A stretch of DNA of 64,000 nucleotides from contig NZ_FTOT01000004.1 in the NCBI RefSeq assembly GCF_900156815.1, forward strand, positions 1 to 64,000, written 5' to 3'. The notes under the pieces are model-generated. The model saw only the letters and a list, made by a program, of their open reading frames with translations. It was not told the origin of the DNA and did not search any database. This document shows positions 8,408 through 18,084 of the stretch, piece by piece (positions within the stretch are counted from its first letter, which is position 1; every line of letters begins with the position of its first letter). The stretch comes from Gemmobacter megaterium. GTDB taxonomy: Bacteria; Pseudomonadota; Alphaproteobacteria; Rhodobacterales; Rhodobacteraceae. Made by a program: the position numbers and the translations under genes.

Positions 8408-9457
8408 ATGATCCGCAAGCCTGCCCTTCTGGCCTCTGTGACCGCGTTTGCCCTTGCCACCCCGGTCATGGCCGCAGATCCGCAACTGACCGTCTTCGAC
8501 TGGGCCGGGTTCGAGGTCGATGGCCTGTTCGCCGACTATGTCGCCAAACATGGCACCCCCCCCACCTTCGCGCTGTTCGGTGACGATGACGAGGCGTTCC
8601 AGAAGGTGGCGTCCGGCTTCAAGGTCGATGCCGTGCACCCCTGTTCGCAGATGGTGTCGAAATACCGCGATGCCGGGCTGATCGAACCTTGGGATGAATC
8701 GCGGCTGACCGCGCTGGCCGACATCGACCCCGAATTCCTGGACTCGCCGGTGTTCAAGGACGATGCGGGACTGTGGTTCTTGCCCAGCTACTGGGGCGCC
8801 ACGGCCGTGGCCTACAACACCGATCAGGTTCCGGCGGAAGATGTCGCCTCGCTCCAGGTCTTTGTGAACCCGAAATACCAGGGCCGCACCTCGATGCCCG
8901 ACAGCTCGGACGATGTCTGGGCGCTGGCCTATCTGGCCACCGGCGTAACCGACTGGACCGCAGTCACCGAAGAACAATATGCCGCCGCCGCCGCCTGGCT
9001 GCGCGAGGCGCATCAGAATGTCTATGCCTATTGGGCGGATCCGTCGGAACAGACCCAGCAAATGGCCTCGGGCGCCGTTCTGGTGTCATGGTCGTGGAAC
9101 GATGGCGTCGCACTCTTGCAGGCCGAAAACTACCCCGTCGGTTTCCAGCGCGAGGCAACCGAGGGATCGTCCACCTTTGTCTGCGGCTTTGTGAACATGA
9201 AGGACGGCCCCGGTTCCGAAGACAAGCTCTATGATTTCATGAACTCGTGGCTGCGCCCCGATGCCGCTGTCGCCCTGATGGACGAACTTGGCTACGGCCA
9301 CAGCAATCTGAAGGGCATGGCCCTGAAATCCGAAGAAGATCTGGAGATCGCGGGCTTGGGTCATGTCGATGCCCCGACCCTGCCCCAGGTGCCCAACAAC
9401 CCGCAACTGCGCGAGCGTCAACTGGCGGAGTTCGAAAAGATCAAAGCTGGCTTCTAA
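8408..9457 (+). CDS. PotD-like extracellular solute-binding protein (polyamine type)
   Basis: A 349-residue periplasmic binding protein with a Sec signal (MIRKPALLASVTAFALATPV, then MAA) and the PotD/PotF fold: LTVFDWAGFE at the start of the mature chain, GLWFLPSYWGATAVAYNTDQ, and WSWNDGVALLQ. The family binds putrescine or spermidine for an ABC importer. No permease or ATPase gene is adjacent, so it is an orphan binding protein or serves a transporter encoded elsewhere. The ATG at 8408 has only a weak upstream site. A GC-rich hairpin follows. Confidence 0.87.
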   Translation: MIRKPALLASVTAFALATPVMAADPQLTVFDWAGFEVDGLFADYVAKHGTPPTFALFGDDDEAFQKVASGFKVDAVHPCSQMVSKYRDAGLIEPWDESRLTALADIDPEFLDSPVFKDDAGLWFLPSYWGATAVAYNTDQVPAEDVASLQVFVNPKYQGRTSMPDSSDDVWALAYLATGVTDWTAVTEEQYAAAAAWLREAHQNVYAYWADPSEQTQQMASGAVLVSWSWNDGVALLQAENYPVGFQREATEGSSTFVCGFVNMKDGPGSEDKLYDFMNSWLRPDAAVALMDELGYGHSNLKGMALKSEEDLEIAGLGHVDAPTLPQVPNNPQLRERQLAEFEKIKAGF

Positions 9458-9477
9458 GCGCCGGCAAACGAACGGAG

Positions 9478-9511
9478 AACGGCCGGGCCCTTGCCCGGCC
9501 GTTCGCTTTCT
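9478..9511 (+). terminator. Intrinsic terminator-like hairpin after the PotD-like gene
   Basis: A perfect 11-bp stem (AACGGCCGGGC / GCCCGGCCGTT) with a CCTT loop, followed by CGCTTTCT. It begins 20 bp after the stop at 9457. The T tract is broken, so efficiency is uncertain. Confidence 0.7.
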
Positions 9512-9520
9512 GCGCTGTCG

Positions 9521-9574
9521 CAGCGGGGGTTTTCCACCCCCGCACCCCCGGAGGGTATTTCCGGCAAGATGAAA
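9521..9574 (-). repeat. Dispersed intergenic repeat, long form, copy A
   Basis: On the minus strand it reads TTCATCTTGCCGGAAATACC, then a G-rich stretch and a hairpin (GCGGGGGT / ACCCCCGC around GGAA). It is almost identical over about 50 bp to copy C at 40224-40275 and shares the first part with copies B (11987) and D (53803). It lies between two convergent genes. The A and C copies carry the hairpin; B and D do not. Confidence 0.75.
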
Positions 9575-9585
9575 GCCGCCGCAAG

Positions 9586-11400
9586 TCAGATCGGGGCGCA
9601 GGCGCTGGTCAGCCAGGCACGGGTATCGGCGGTGCACTGCGGGCCGATTTCGGCCAGCACCCTGGCGTGATACGCATTCAGCCAGTCCCGCTCGCCCGGT
9701 GAAAGCCGGTCTGCCAGAATCAGGGTCCGGTCGATTGGGGCGAGTGTGAGCGTCTCGAATTCCAGCATGGACCGGGCGGTGTCGCCCTCGGGCAGCGCGC
9801 CTGCCGGCTGAACCACGACAAGGTTCTCGATGCGTATTCCGTAGTGGCCTTCGCGGTAATAGCCCGGCTCGTTCGACAGGATCATGCCCGGCTCCAGCGG
9901 CACCTCCGAGACCCGCGACAGGCGCTGCGGACCTTCGTGGACCGACAGGAAGGCGCCAACCCCGTGACCTGTGCCATGGTCGTAGTCGCGCCCCTGAAGC
10001 CATAGGTTGTACCGCGCCAGCGCATCCAGATCGCGTCCGGCAAGGCCCTTGGGCCAGCGCGCGCGGCAGATGGCAATCATGCCCTGCAACACGGCTGTAA
10101 AGGCGGTTGCCGCCCCCTTGGGCGGGGCACCGATGGCCACAGTGCGCGTTATATCCGTGGTGCCGTCACGGTACTGGCCGCCGCTGTCGACCAGCAACAG
10201 GCTGCCCGGCTCCAGCGCGCGATCGGTCGCCTCGGTCACGCGGTAATGAACGATTGCCCCGTTCGGCCCTGCCCCGCAGATGGTTTCGAAACTGAGGTCG
10301 TGCAACTGATTGGTTGCCCGGCGAAATGCCTCGAGCGCCTTGACGACGCCAATCTCGGTCTGCCGGGCGCCGGTGCTGACCGCCGCCGCCTGGGCATCCA
10401 GCCAGCACAGGAACTCTGCCATCGCCACGCCGTCGCGCAGATGCGCCGCGCGGCTTGCCGCAATCTCGGCGGGGGCTTTGCAGGCTTTGGGCAGACGACA
10501 GGGATCGTCGCCCCATACCACCTCCACGCCTGCCTCGCGCAATTCGGAGGAGACGGCCAGCGGAGCCGAACTGCGATCCACCCGCACGGGGCCTTGCAGA
10601 CTGCGAAGACCAGGGACAAAGGCAACTGTCGGTCGCAGCGTGACATGATCGCCCAGCGCGGCCCGTGCCTCTGGCCCGAACTTTTCCGGATCGGCAAAGA
10701 CAGTGACGCGGCCATCATCATGCAGGATGGCAAAGGCTTGCACGACCGGGTTCCGGGGCACATCCGCACCCCGGATGTTCAGCAGCCAGCAGATCGAATC
10801 GGGCAGGGTCAGCACTGCGGCGCGATGACCTGCCGCGCGCAGCACGGCGCCAAGACGGGCACGCTTGCTGGCCGAACTTTCCCCGGCAAGATGATCGGGA
10901 TGGGGCCAGACCTGCCCCTGCGGCGGATCGGGCCGGTCAGGCCACACGGTATCGAGCAGGTTGCGCATCGGGCGCAGCGTCACGGGATGTCCGGCCAGCG
11001 CCGTCTCGATCCGCGCCATCTCGTCGGCAGTGTGAAGCCAGGGATCAAAACCCACCACGCCGCTGGCAAGATTGGCGCGCAGCCAGGGACCAGCCTGGGT
11101 TTCGGGCCAGGGCACCGGGGTGAACTCGGGCGCCACCTGCGCGCGCACCTGCAAACGGTATCGCCCGTCGATGAACACCCCTGCAAGCGCCGTCAACGCG
11201 ATGCAGAAACCCGCCGATCCGGTAAAGCCCGTCAGCCAGGCCAGCCGTTCGTCACAGGCGGCCACATATTCCCCCTGAAACGCATCCGCGCGCGGCACCA
11301 GAAACCCCTGCACCCCGTCCGCACGCATGGCCGCGCGCAAGGCCGCCAGCCGGGGCGGACCCTGATCAGGCGTGGTGGTGGCGGTGAAGGACTGCAACAT
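9586..11400 (-). CDS. pepP: Xaa-Pro aminopeptidase (aminopeptidase P, M24B)
   Basis: A 604-residue metallopeptidase that removes N-terminal residues preceding proline. Two creatinase-like N-terminal domains precede the pita-bread catalytic domain. The dimetal ligands are visible: the two aspartates in VDSGGQYRDGTTDITR, His in HGTGHGVG, and glutamates in LSNEPGYY and IRIENLV. The start at 11400 (MLQSFTATTT) follows AGGGGG and gives the typical 600-residue length; the frame stays open further upstream without similarity. It is divergent from, and its start lies 94 bp before, the TerB-like gene. Confidence 0.93.
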   Translation of the reverse strand: MLQSFTATTTPDQGPPRLAALRAAMRADGVQGFLVPRADAFQGEYVAACDERLAWLTGFTGSAGFCIALTALAGVFIDGRYRLQVRAQVAPEFTPVPWPETQAGPWLRANLASGVVGFDPWLHTADEMARIETALAGHPVTLRPMRNLLDTVWPDRPDPPQGQVWPHPDHLAGESSASKRARLGAVLRAAGHRAAVLTLPDSICWLLNIRGADVPRNPVVQAFAILHDDGRVTVFADPEKFGPEARAALGDHVTLRPTVAFVPGLRSLQGPVRVDRSSAPLAVSSELREAGVEVVWGDDPCRLPKACKAPAEIAASRAAHLRDGVAMAEFLCWLDAQAAAVSTGARQTEIGVVKALEAFRRATNQLHDLSFETICGAGPNGAIVHYRVTEATDRALEPGSLLLVDSGGQYRDGTTDITRTVAIGAPPKGAATAFTAVLQGMIAICRARWPKGLAGRDLDALARYNLWLQGRDYDHGTGHGVGAFLSVHEGPQRLSRVSEVPLEPGMILSNEPGYYREGHYGIRIENLVVVQPAGALPEGDTARSMLEFETLTLAPIDRTLILADRLSPGERDWLNAYHARVLAEIGPQCTADTRAWLTSACAPI

Positions 11401-11494
11401 GTCGAACCCCCTGCAACACGAAATCCGGTGCAGGGTTGCACCCCCTGCCGTCCTGCGCAATGGTCTGCGGAGCAAGACGGCAAGAGGACAGCCC

Positions 11495-11896
11495 ATGCTC
11501 ACCAGGTTGCTGGATCGCCTGCGTGGCGTCCCGCCGGATCGCCCCCTGCCGCAAGCAGATGCCCGGCACCTGCTGGGCACATTGATGATCCGGGTCGCGC
11601 AGGCAGACGCGACCTTGAGGGTCGAGGAACTGCGCGAAATGGACCGGCTGCTGGGCGCGATGTTCGGCCTTGGTCCGGTCGAGGCCGCACGCCTGCGGGC
11701 CGAGAGCGAGCGACTGGCGCAGACTCTGCCGGCAACGGCCGAACTCGGCCCGATGTTGCGCGCCGCCCTGCCGCCCGCACACCGCGCGGACCTGCGTGCC
11801 GCCCTGCGGCGGGTGGCCGAAGCCGACGGCGACTGGGATCCGCGCGAGGCGCAAGTGATCGAGGCGGTGTCCACCCTGCTCCACCCCCGGCCCTGA
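11495..11896 (+). CDS. TerB-family protein
   Basis: A 133-residue all-helical protein of the TerB/TerB-like superfamily, which carries acidic metal-binding helices (ADATLRVEELREMDRLL; VAEADGDWDPREAQVIEAV in two related halves). Despite the name, most such stand-alone proteins have no shown role in tellurite resistance. The ATG at 11495 follows AGAGGA. No other ter gene is nearby. It is divergent from pepP and convergent with cobT. Confidence 0.8.
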   Translation: MLTRLLDRLRGVPPDRPLPQADARHLLGTLMIRVAQADATLRVEELREMDRLLGAMFGLGPVEAARLRAESERLAQTLPATAELGPMLRAALPPAHRADLRAALRRVAEADGDWDPREAQVIEAVSTLLHPRP

Positions 11897-11986
11897 TCCT
11901 GCGACCTCCCACCGGGCGGACGTTTCCGTCAGGAACATGATCCTGAAGATGCGGGAAAAGCGGCCCCCAAGCGCCTCTCGGCGCCA

Positions 11987-12021
11987 GCTTTCATCTTGCC
12001 CCAAATACCCCCGCCGGAGGC
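11987..12021 (+). repeat. Dispersed intergenic repeat, short form, copy B
   Basis: Begins GCTTTCATCTTGCCCCAAAT and continues through ACCCCCGCCGGAGGC. It is nearly the same as copy D at 53803-53837, on the same strand, and shares its first half with the long copies A and C. It lies between convergent terB-like and cobT genes. Confidence 0.8.
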
Positions 12022-12101
12022 ACGTCGCGCGACACGCGCGACGCCATGCCCAAAGGGAGCGCCCTGCCCTGGCAGGGTGAACGACCTGCGGGAGTGTCCG
12101 C

Positions 12102-13985
12102 CTATCGCCAGCCGGCAGCCTTGGACATGCCCAGCACACGGGCACGTTTGCGCGGGTCGGTATCGAACAGGCTGGCCAGTTGTTCGGTCATCGCACCTGC
12201 CAGTTGCTCGACATCCGTGATCGTCACGGCGCGCTCGTAATAGCGGGTCACGTCGTGGCCGATCCCGATGGCGATCAACTCCACCTGCTTGCGTTTTTCC
12301 ACCATGGCGATCACATCGCGCAGGTGTTTCTCCAGATAGCTCGCCGGGTTGACCGACAGCGTGCTGTCATCAACCGGGGCACCGTCCGAGATCACCATCA
12401 GGATCTTGCGCTGTTCCCGTCGCGCCGTGACCCTGCGATGCGCCCATTCCAGCGCCTCGCCGTCGATGTTTTCCTTCAGCAGGCCCTCCTTCATCATCAG
12501 GCCCAGATTGTCGCGCGTCCGCCGCCAGGGGGCATCGGCGGATTTATAGATGATATGGCGCAGGTCGTTCAGACGGCCCGGCTGTTGCGGGCGCCCGTCG
12601 GCCAGCCATTTTTCCCGGCTTTGTCCGCCCTTCCAGGCGCGGGTGGTGAAACCGAGGATCTCGACCTTGACGGCGCAGCGCTCCAGCGTGCGGGCCAGCA
12701 CATCAGCGCAGATCGCCGCGATGGAGATCGGGCGGCCGCGCATGGAGCCGGAATTGTCCAGCAGCAGCGTCACCACGGTATCGCGGAACTCGGTGTCCTT
12801 TTCCCATTTGAACGACAGCGGCGTCGTCGGGTTGGCGACCACGCGGGCCAGACGGCCCGCATCGAGGATGCCTTCCTCCAGATCGAACAGCCAGCTCCGG
12901 TTCTGCTGGGCCTGCAAGCGGCGCTGCAACTTGTTGGCCAGGCGGCTGACGGCGCCTTTCAGCGGCTCCAGTTGCTGATCCAGATAGGCGCGCAGGCGCT
13001 CCAGCTCGGCAGGCTCCGCCAGATCCTCTGCGCGGATTTCCTCGTCGAACTGGGTCAGATAGGCACGGTAATTCGGATCGGCATCCGACAGCGCGGGCGG
13101 CGGAGGTGGTTCGGGGGGGGCATCGGGGGCCGGGTTGTCGGCCTCTTCCATATCGTCAAGATCTTCGGAGTCTTCTGTCGAGACCTGGGCCTGCGCGGCA
13201 TCCTGCTGTTCGTCCTGGCTGCGCTCGGGGTCGGCATCGCCCTCGTCGTCCTGCTGATCGTCTTCGGACCCGGCGCTGTCGGGATCGTCGTCCTCTTCGC
13301 CCTGCTCTTCCGATTCGTCCTGATTGTCGTTCTGGTCGGGGTCGTCGCCCAACTGATCGCCATATCCCAGATCGGCAATCACCTGCCGGGCAAGCCGGGC
13401 GAATGCGGCCTGATCGGCCAGCACATCGCCCAGATTTTCCAGCGTGCCGCCGGCCTGCGCCTCGATGAAGCCGCGCCACAGATCCATCACGTTCTGCGCC
13501 CCGCGCGGCAGGGGGCGGCCAGTGGCCAGATGGCGCACCAGATAGCCCGCAGCCACCGCCAGCGGCGCATCCGACGCCTGGGTGATCTGGCCATAGCCCT
13601 TGCGATCGGCCTCGTGCGCGATCTTGGCATCAATGTTGACGGCCGTTCCCGGCATCACACGGGCGCCCACCGCCTCGCAGCGGGCAGTTTCCATCGCCTC
13701 ATAGATGTCGCGGGCCAGTTGGCCGGTCGGGGCATAGCGCCCGGCTGTGCCGTCGTCATGGTACTTGTGGCGCAGCGCAAAGGCATCCGCCGTGCCGCGG
13801 GCCAGCAAAACCTCGTCACGGGTCATGCGGCGCGACACCTGCGGCAGGCGCATCGTGTCCTTGGTCATCCCGGCCGGATCGACCGAATAGGTCACCGTCA
13901 GGTCGGGATCATCCGCCATGGTCCGCGTGGCCTCGGCCAAGGCTTTCTTGAAGGGATCTGCGGGGTTGTCGACGGGCTTGTTCAT
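12102..13985 (-). CDS. cobT: Aerobic cobaltochelatase subunit CobT
   Basis: A 627-residue subunit of the ATP-dependent CobNST chelatase, which inserts cobalt into hydrogenobyrinic acid a,c-diamide in the aerobic B12 pathway. The central part (roughly residues 200-300) is extremely acidic, and the C-terminal von Willebrand domain has the MIDAS motif DNSGSMRG. The start [16 protein letters not shown] at 13985 fits the family length; the frame reaches 14147 without similarity. cobS lies 2.9 kb further on, separated by three unrelated genes, whereas the two are usually adjacent. cobN is not in the window. Confidence 0.95.
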   Translation of the reverse strand: MNKPVDNPADPFKKALAEATRTMADDPDLTVTYSVDPAGMTKDTMRLPQVSRRMTRDEVLLARGTADAFALRHKYHDDGTAGRYAPTGQLARDIYEAMETARCEAVGARVMPGTAVNIDAKIAHEADRKGYGQITQASDAPLAVAAGYLVRHLATGRPLPRGAQNVMDLWRGFIEAQAGGTLENLGDVLADQAAFARLARQVIADLGYGDQLGDDPDQNDNQDESEEQGEEDDDPDSAGSEDDQQDDEGDADPERSQDEQQDAAQAQVSTEDSEDLDDMEEADNPAPDAPPEPPPPPALSDADPNYRAYLTQFDEEIRAEDLAEPAELERLRAYLDQQLEPLKGAVSRLANKLQRRLQAQQNRSWLFDLEEGILDAGRLARVVANPTTPLSFKWEKDTEFRDTVVTLLLDNSGSMRGRPISIAAICADVLARTLERCAVKVEILGFTTRAWKGGQSREKWLADGRPQQPGRLNDLRHIIYKSADAPWRRTRDNLGLMMKEGLLKENIDGEALEWAHRRVTARREQRKILMVISDGAPVDDSTLSVNPASYLEKHLRDVIAMVEKRKQVELIAIGIGHDVTRYYERAVTITDVEQLAGAMTEQLASLFDTDPRKRARVLGMSKAAGWR

Positions 13986-14180
13986 GGCCCGAACATACAC
14001 CCGGCAGAGCCAAGCGCAAGAATGCGTATGCAGCACCGCAAGAGGAGAATGGCGCCCGGTTCCGTGCGCAGATGCACAGCGGCTTGACACTTGCGCAGAA
14101 TTGATCGCGGGCCATCGACGCGCCACCTCTGGCACCAGACGCAGCACCCCTGCGACGCAGCATCCAAAAGGAAATTCACG

Positions 14181-14765
14181 ATGTCCAAACCCAAGATTGC
14201 CGTCATCATCGGATCGACCCGCCCCACCCGTTTCGGCGAGATTCCCGCCAAATGGATCCTCGACCAGGCCAACGCACGTGGCGACATGGACGCCGAAATC
14301 GTGGACCTGCGCGATTTTGACCTGCCGCTGTTCGATGAAGCAGCGTCGAATCTATGGGCGCCGTCAAAAAACGAAAAGGCCGTCGCCTGGCAAAAGAAGA
14401 TCGGCGAGTTCGACGGCTACATCTTCATCGTGGCGGAATACAATCACTCGATCACCGGCGCGCTCAAGAATGCGCTGGACCAGGCCTATGTCGAATGGAA
14501 CCAAAAGGCGTTCGGCATCGTCGGCTATGGCGGTGTGGGCGGCGCGCGCGCGGCGGAACATCTGCGCGGTATCGGGATCGAATTGCAAATGGCCTCGACC
14601 CGGTCGGCGGTTCACATCGCCGGTGGCGATTTCATGAAGGTGCATCCGGGCTTTGGCGGCTCGGGCAATCTGGGCGACATCGAGGGCAGCATTGGCGGCA
14701 GCGCCAAGGCGATGCTGGATGAGCTGATCTGGTGGACCAAAGCGACCAAAGCCGCGCGCGGCTGA
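14181..14765 (+). CDS. NADPH-dependent FMN reductase-like flavoprotein
   Basis: A 194-residue flavodoxin-like protein. The phosphate-binding loop is [12 protein letters not shown], and [16 protein letters not shown] is the conserved flavin-site segment of the NADPH-dependent FMN reductase/quinone reductase family. The substrate could be FMN, a quinone or another acceptor. The ATG at 14181 follows AAGGAAATTCACG. It is divergent from cobT and followed by a strong terminator. Confidence 0.9.
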   Translation: MSKPKIAVIIGSTRPTRFGEIPAKWILDQANARGDMDAEIVDLRDFDLPLFDEAASNLWAPSKNEKAVAWQKKIGEFDGYIFIVAEYNHSITGALKNALDQAYVEWNQKAFGIVGYGGVGGARAAEHLRGIGIELQMASTRSAVHIAGGDFMKVHPGFGGSGNLGDIEGSIGGSAKAMLDELIWWTKATKAARG

Positions 14766-14790
14766 GTGGGTCTTTGTGTGCGAGTGATCG

Positions 14791-14813
14791 GGGGCGGGCG
14801 ACCGCCCCTTTTT
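14791..14813 (+). terminator. Rho-independent terminator after the FMN reductase gene
   Basis: Stem GGGGCGG / CCGCCCC with loop GCGA, followed directly by TTTTT. It starts 26 bp after the stop codon at 14765. The convergent small gene ends at 14817, just beyond it. Confidence 0.85.
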
Positions 14814-14816
14814 CTG

Positions 14817-15203
14817 TCACGACAGTCCAAGAAGTGATGTACAGGCGCGCTCCAGCCGCCTTGCCTGATCGGATGCCGCCGCATTGGCGCCGAATGTTGC
14901 AGCGGACAACAACGCGGCATGGGCGGCCTTGGTCTCGATCCGCAACATCATGGCCGCCTGCGCAGCCGGACGGTCCTGCGCGACCGCCGCAAGCAGTTCC
15001 AGCACCTGGCGGCGCAGGCCATCGGTGCGATCCGATGCCGCCGGGTCCATCAGCCATTGATGCTCCATCAGGGCAGACAATCGCCCCGCACAGGAGGCAA
15101 AGCGATACAGCGCGCCCTCTGGATCGGGCCTGCTCTGACCGACGGCCATTGCAGGCGTCAGAACCAGACAGAGCAGCATGGTCGCCATTCGCAAACTGCG
15201 CAT
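14817..15203 (-). CDS. Small secreted protein of unknown function
   Basis: About 128 residues beginning MRSLRMATMLLCLVLTPAMA, a plausible Sec signal, with a helical, alanine-rich mature part containing two cysteines (SCAGRL; RACTSLL). I do not recognise the family. The ATG at 15203 is taken as the start; a GTG at 15218 is an alternative. Neither has a strong ribosome binding site. It is convergent with the FMN reductase gene. Confidence 0.55.
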   Translation of the reverse strand: MRSLRMATMLLCLVLTPAMAVGQSRPDPEGALYRFASCAGRLSALMEHQWLMDPAASDRTDGLRRQVLELLAAVAQDRPAAQAAMMLRIETKAAHAALLSAATFGANAAASDQARRLERACTSLLGLS

Positions 15204-15569
15204 GATTGCATCATGCACCCCGATTGACCGCCAATCAAATGAACTTCGGCAAAATTGCGTGCCGCATCTGCGCGCCGGGGAGCGGGGCTTCGGCGGCTAG
15301 GCAACGCAGGCGGCACCGCACGACCATCGCGAGGAGGCAGCCATTCGCATGGCACCGCACGAGTCGGGCGGCGCGGGCCATCCTGCGATCACATCGCCGT
15401 TACACCATGACCAGGGATGGAACCCGGCATCAACCGGCAGGCGGGCGCCTATGCCGTTGCAAGGAACAGGCGGCATTCCGTCGCGCGCGCGCCTGACCGC
15501 GTTCGGCGCATGACAGGGGCAGCCACCGGGGCTATGTACAATGCCCCGTGCATCCACATCGGAAAACTG
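15204..15569. other. Divergent intergenic region, no gene recognised
   Basis: About 366 bp between the small secreted protein (minus) and the OpgC-like gene (plus). Short frames across it are arginine-rich and look like non-coding translation. I see no repeat or hairpin. Confidence 0.45.
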
Positions 15570-16856
15570 ATGTCAGATCAACCGTTTGCCCGTTCCACCC
15601 CAAGAGACCACCGGATCGACCTGATCCGGGGCGTCGCGCTGACGATGATCTTCATCAACCACGTGCCCGGCAATATGTTCGAGCGGGTGACAAGCCGGAA
15701 TTTCGGCTTTTCGGACGCAGCCGAAGCCTTTGTCCTGCTGGCCGGGATCTCTGCCGCGCTGGCCTATGGGCGGGGCTTCTCGGACGGGGTCGTCTGGCGG
15801 GCGGCGCTGCGGCCCTGGGGGCGGGCATGGTCGCTCTATCAGGTGCATCTGATGCTGTCGCTGGCCGTTCTTGCCCTGGTGGCGGGATTGATGCGGTTCG
15901 GCGGCAACCCGGCGCTGATGCTGGGCGACAACTTCGACGCGCTGTTGCGCGACCCGTTGGGGGTGTTCGTCGGACTGCCGCTGATGCTGCACCAATTCGG
16001 ATATGTGAACATCCTGCCGCTCTATGTGCTGCTGTTGCTGGCAACCCCAGCCGCCCTGTGGCTGGGGATACGGCGGCCGATGGGGCTGCTGGCCGGGTCT
16101 GTCGGGCTGTGGCTGCTGGCAGGCACCGCGCGGGTGAACCTGACCACCTATCCGGGGCTGAACGGCTGGTTTCTGAACCCGCTGTCATGGCAGTTGATCT
16201 TTGTGGTGGGTCTGCTGATCGGTCTGCGGCTGAAAGCGGGCCAACGGCTGGTGCCGGTGCACCCGAAACTGGTGGCGCTGGCGGCAGGCTATCTTGGTGT
16301 TTCGCTGGTCTGGGTCAGCGTGCCGCAGGTGGCGCATGGCGGGCGGGCCTTGCTGGGCGCGCTCGCGGATCTGGGCGTGCCCCGGCTGTTCGTGCAGTTC
16401 GACAAGGGCTATGTGGAATTGCCCCGCCTGCTGCATGTGCTGTCGCTGGCCTATCTGGCCAGCGCCTGGCCCGCCTTGCGCACCGCCGCCACGGCACCCG
16501 GTTTGCGGCTCCTGGCCGTGATGGGGCGGCAGGCGTTGCCGGTTTTCGCCTTTGGCACCATGCTGTCCTTTGTGGCACGCATCCTGCGGCTGATGCTGGA
16601 CGAAGCGGGATACCCCGCCGGGCTGACGCTGGACGCAAGCATCATTCTGGGTGGCATCGCGCTACAGATCGGACTGGCGCTGCTGTGCGAGGCGGCAAAG
16701 TCCCGCAAACCGCAAGAGAGCCCCCTGCCCGACGCCATGCCGGCCACGGGCGCCACCCTCGCGCCCCCCGGTACGATCCGGCCGATCCCGCCGAAAACGG
16801 CCGCAGCGATGCGCGCCTTGCCGCGCGCCCGTCAGGATCACCCGCAGCCCGCCTGA
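15570..16856 (+). CDS. OpgC-domain integral membrane protein (acyltransferase type)
   Basis: A 428-residue protein with about ten hydrophobic helices and the N-terminal signature RDHRIDLIRGVALTMIFINH of the OpgC family. OpgC-type acyltransferases transfer succinyl groups to periplasmic glucans; related members act on other glycans, so the substrate is open. The last 60 residues are a hydrophilic, proline-rich tail. The ATG at 15570 matches the family start but has a weak site; an in-frame ATG at 15540 is possible. No glucan synthase gene is nearby. Confidence 0.85.
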   Translation: MSDQPFARSTPRDHRIDLIRGVALTMIFINHVPGNMFERVTSRNFGFSDAAEAFVLLAGISAALAYGRGFSDGVVWRAALRPWGRAWSLYQVHLMLSLAVLALVAGLMRFGGNPALMLGDNFDALLRDPLGVFVGLPLMLHQFGYVNILPLYVLLLLATPAALWLGIRRPMGLLAGSVGLWLLAGTARVNLTTYPGLNGWFLNPLSWQLIFVVGLLIGLRLKAGQRLVPVHPKLVALAAGYLGVSLVWVSVPQVAHGGRALLGALADLGVPRLFVQFDKGYVELPRLLHVLSLAYLASAWPALRTAATAPGLRLLAVMGRQALPVFAFGTMLSFVARILRLMLDEAGYPAGLTLDASIILGGIALQIGLALLCEAAKSRKPQESPLPDAMPATGATLAPPGTIRPIPPKTAAAMRALPRARQDHPQPA

Positions 16857-16868
16857 TCCGAAAACACC

Positions 16869-16891
16869 AAGGGCGCCCGAGGGGCGCCCTT
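16869..16891. terminator. Bidirectional terminator-like hairpin between opgC and cobS
   Basis: A 10-bp stem AAGGGCGCCC / GGGCGCCCTT around a GAG loop, lying 12 bp after the OpgC stop and 27 bp from the convergent cobS stop. There is no long T run on either side. Confidence 0.65.
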
Positions 16892-16917
16892 GCATCCTTC
16901 CGACAGGATCGGCCGCG

Positions 16918-17892
16918 CTATTTCATCGCCTGGCTCGCTGCCGATTCCGGCAGCTCTTCGCCAAAGCAGCGCTGATAGAATTCCGCCACAGTCTGGCGTT
17001 CCAGCTCGTCGCATTTGTTCAGGAACGACAGACGGAACGCATAGCCGACATTGCGGAAGATCTCGGCATTCTGGGCCCAGTTCAGCACCGTCCGTGGCGA
17101 CATCACCGTGGACAGGTTGCCATTCATAAAGGCCGTGCGGGTCAGGTCGGCCACCGTGACCATCTGATTGATGGTCTTGCGGCCCTTCTCGTTGTTGTAA
17201 TGCGGGTTCTTGGCCAGCACGATGGCCGCCTCGGCATCATGCGACAGATAGTTCAGCGTGGCCACCAGCGACCAGCGGTCCATCTGGGCCTGGTTGATCT
17301 GTTGGGTGCCGTGATACAGGCCGGTCGTATCGCCCAGACCCACGGTGTTCGCCGTGGCGAACAGGCGGAAGGACGGATGCGGGGTGATGATCTCGTTCTG
17401 ATCCAGCAGGGTCAGCTTGCCGTCATGTTCCAGCACGCGCTGGATGACGAACATCACGTCGGCTCGCCCGGCGTCGTATTCGTCGAACACGATGGCAACG
17501 GGGTTGCGCAGCGCCCAGGGCAGGATCCCCTCGTGGAATTTCGTGACCTGCTTGCCGTCTTCAAGCTTGATGGCATCCTTGCCGATCAGGTCGATCCGGC
17601 TGATGTGGCTGTCAAGGTTGACACGCACACAAGGCCAGTTCAGCCGTGCCGCCACCTGCTCGATATGGGTGGATTTGCCGGTGCCGTGATAGCCCTGGAT
17701 CATCACGCGACGGTTGTAGGCAAAGCCTGCAAGGATGGCCAGGGTCGTGTCCGGGTCGAATTTGTAGGTCGGGTCGATCGCGGGAACGCGATCCGTGCGA
17801 TCCTCGAAGGCCTTGACCTTCATGTCGGTATCGATTCCGAAAACTTCGCGTACCGAGATTTCCTCGGTCGGTTTCATACCCGTATTCGCCAT
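16918..17892 (-). CDS. cobS: Aerobic cobaltochelatase subunit CobS
   Basis: A 324-residue AAA+ ATPase that drives cobalt insertion by CobN together with CobT. Walker A is GYHGTGKST and Walker B is IVFDEYDAG; the N-terminus reads [16 protein letters not shown] as in other CobS proteins. The start is taken at 17892 (MANTGMKP); an ATG four codons upstream at 17904 is equally possible, both having GGAA-type sites. Its partner cobT is 2.9 kb away on the same strand. Confidence 0.95.
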   Translation of the reverse strand: MANTGMKPTEEISVREVFGIDTDMKVKAFEDRTDRVPAIDPTYKFDPDTTLAILAGFAYNRRVMIQGYHGTGKSTHIEQVAARLNWPCVRVNLDSHISRIDLIGKDAIKLEDGKQVTKFHEGILPWALRNPVAIVFDEYDAGRADVMFVIQRVLEHDGKLTLLDQNEIITPHPSFRLFATANTVGLGDTTGLYHGTQQINQAQMDRWSLVATLNYLSHDAEAAIVLAKNPHYNNEKGRKTINQMVTVADLTRTAFMNGNLSTVMSPRTVLNWAQNAEIFRNVGYAFRLSFLNKCDELERQTVAEFYQRCFGEELPESAASQAMK

Positions 17893-18084
17893 GCCTTCCG
17901 CCATCCGTTCCGCTTGGCACCCGTCTGGCACCACAGGGGTTGTGGAACATATATCTGGCGGGGGTGCAAGGGGAACGGCGGCGGGAATGCGCAAACCGGG
18001 GAAAGGGTTTGTCTGCCCCGGCTGCGCGACAGAGGCGCGCAGTCCTTGGCGGGGATCTCGGATCAGCGCGACAGGCGCCGCATG

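Noticed and set aside
13986-14180. Cobalamin riboswitch before cobT or cobS
   Set aside because: No B12-box-like sequence (GCCACTG) with the expected arrangement was found upstream of either gene.
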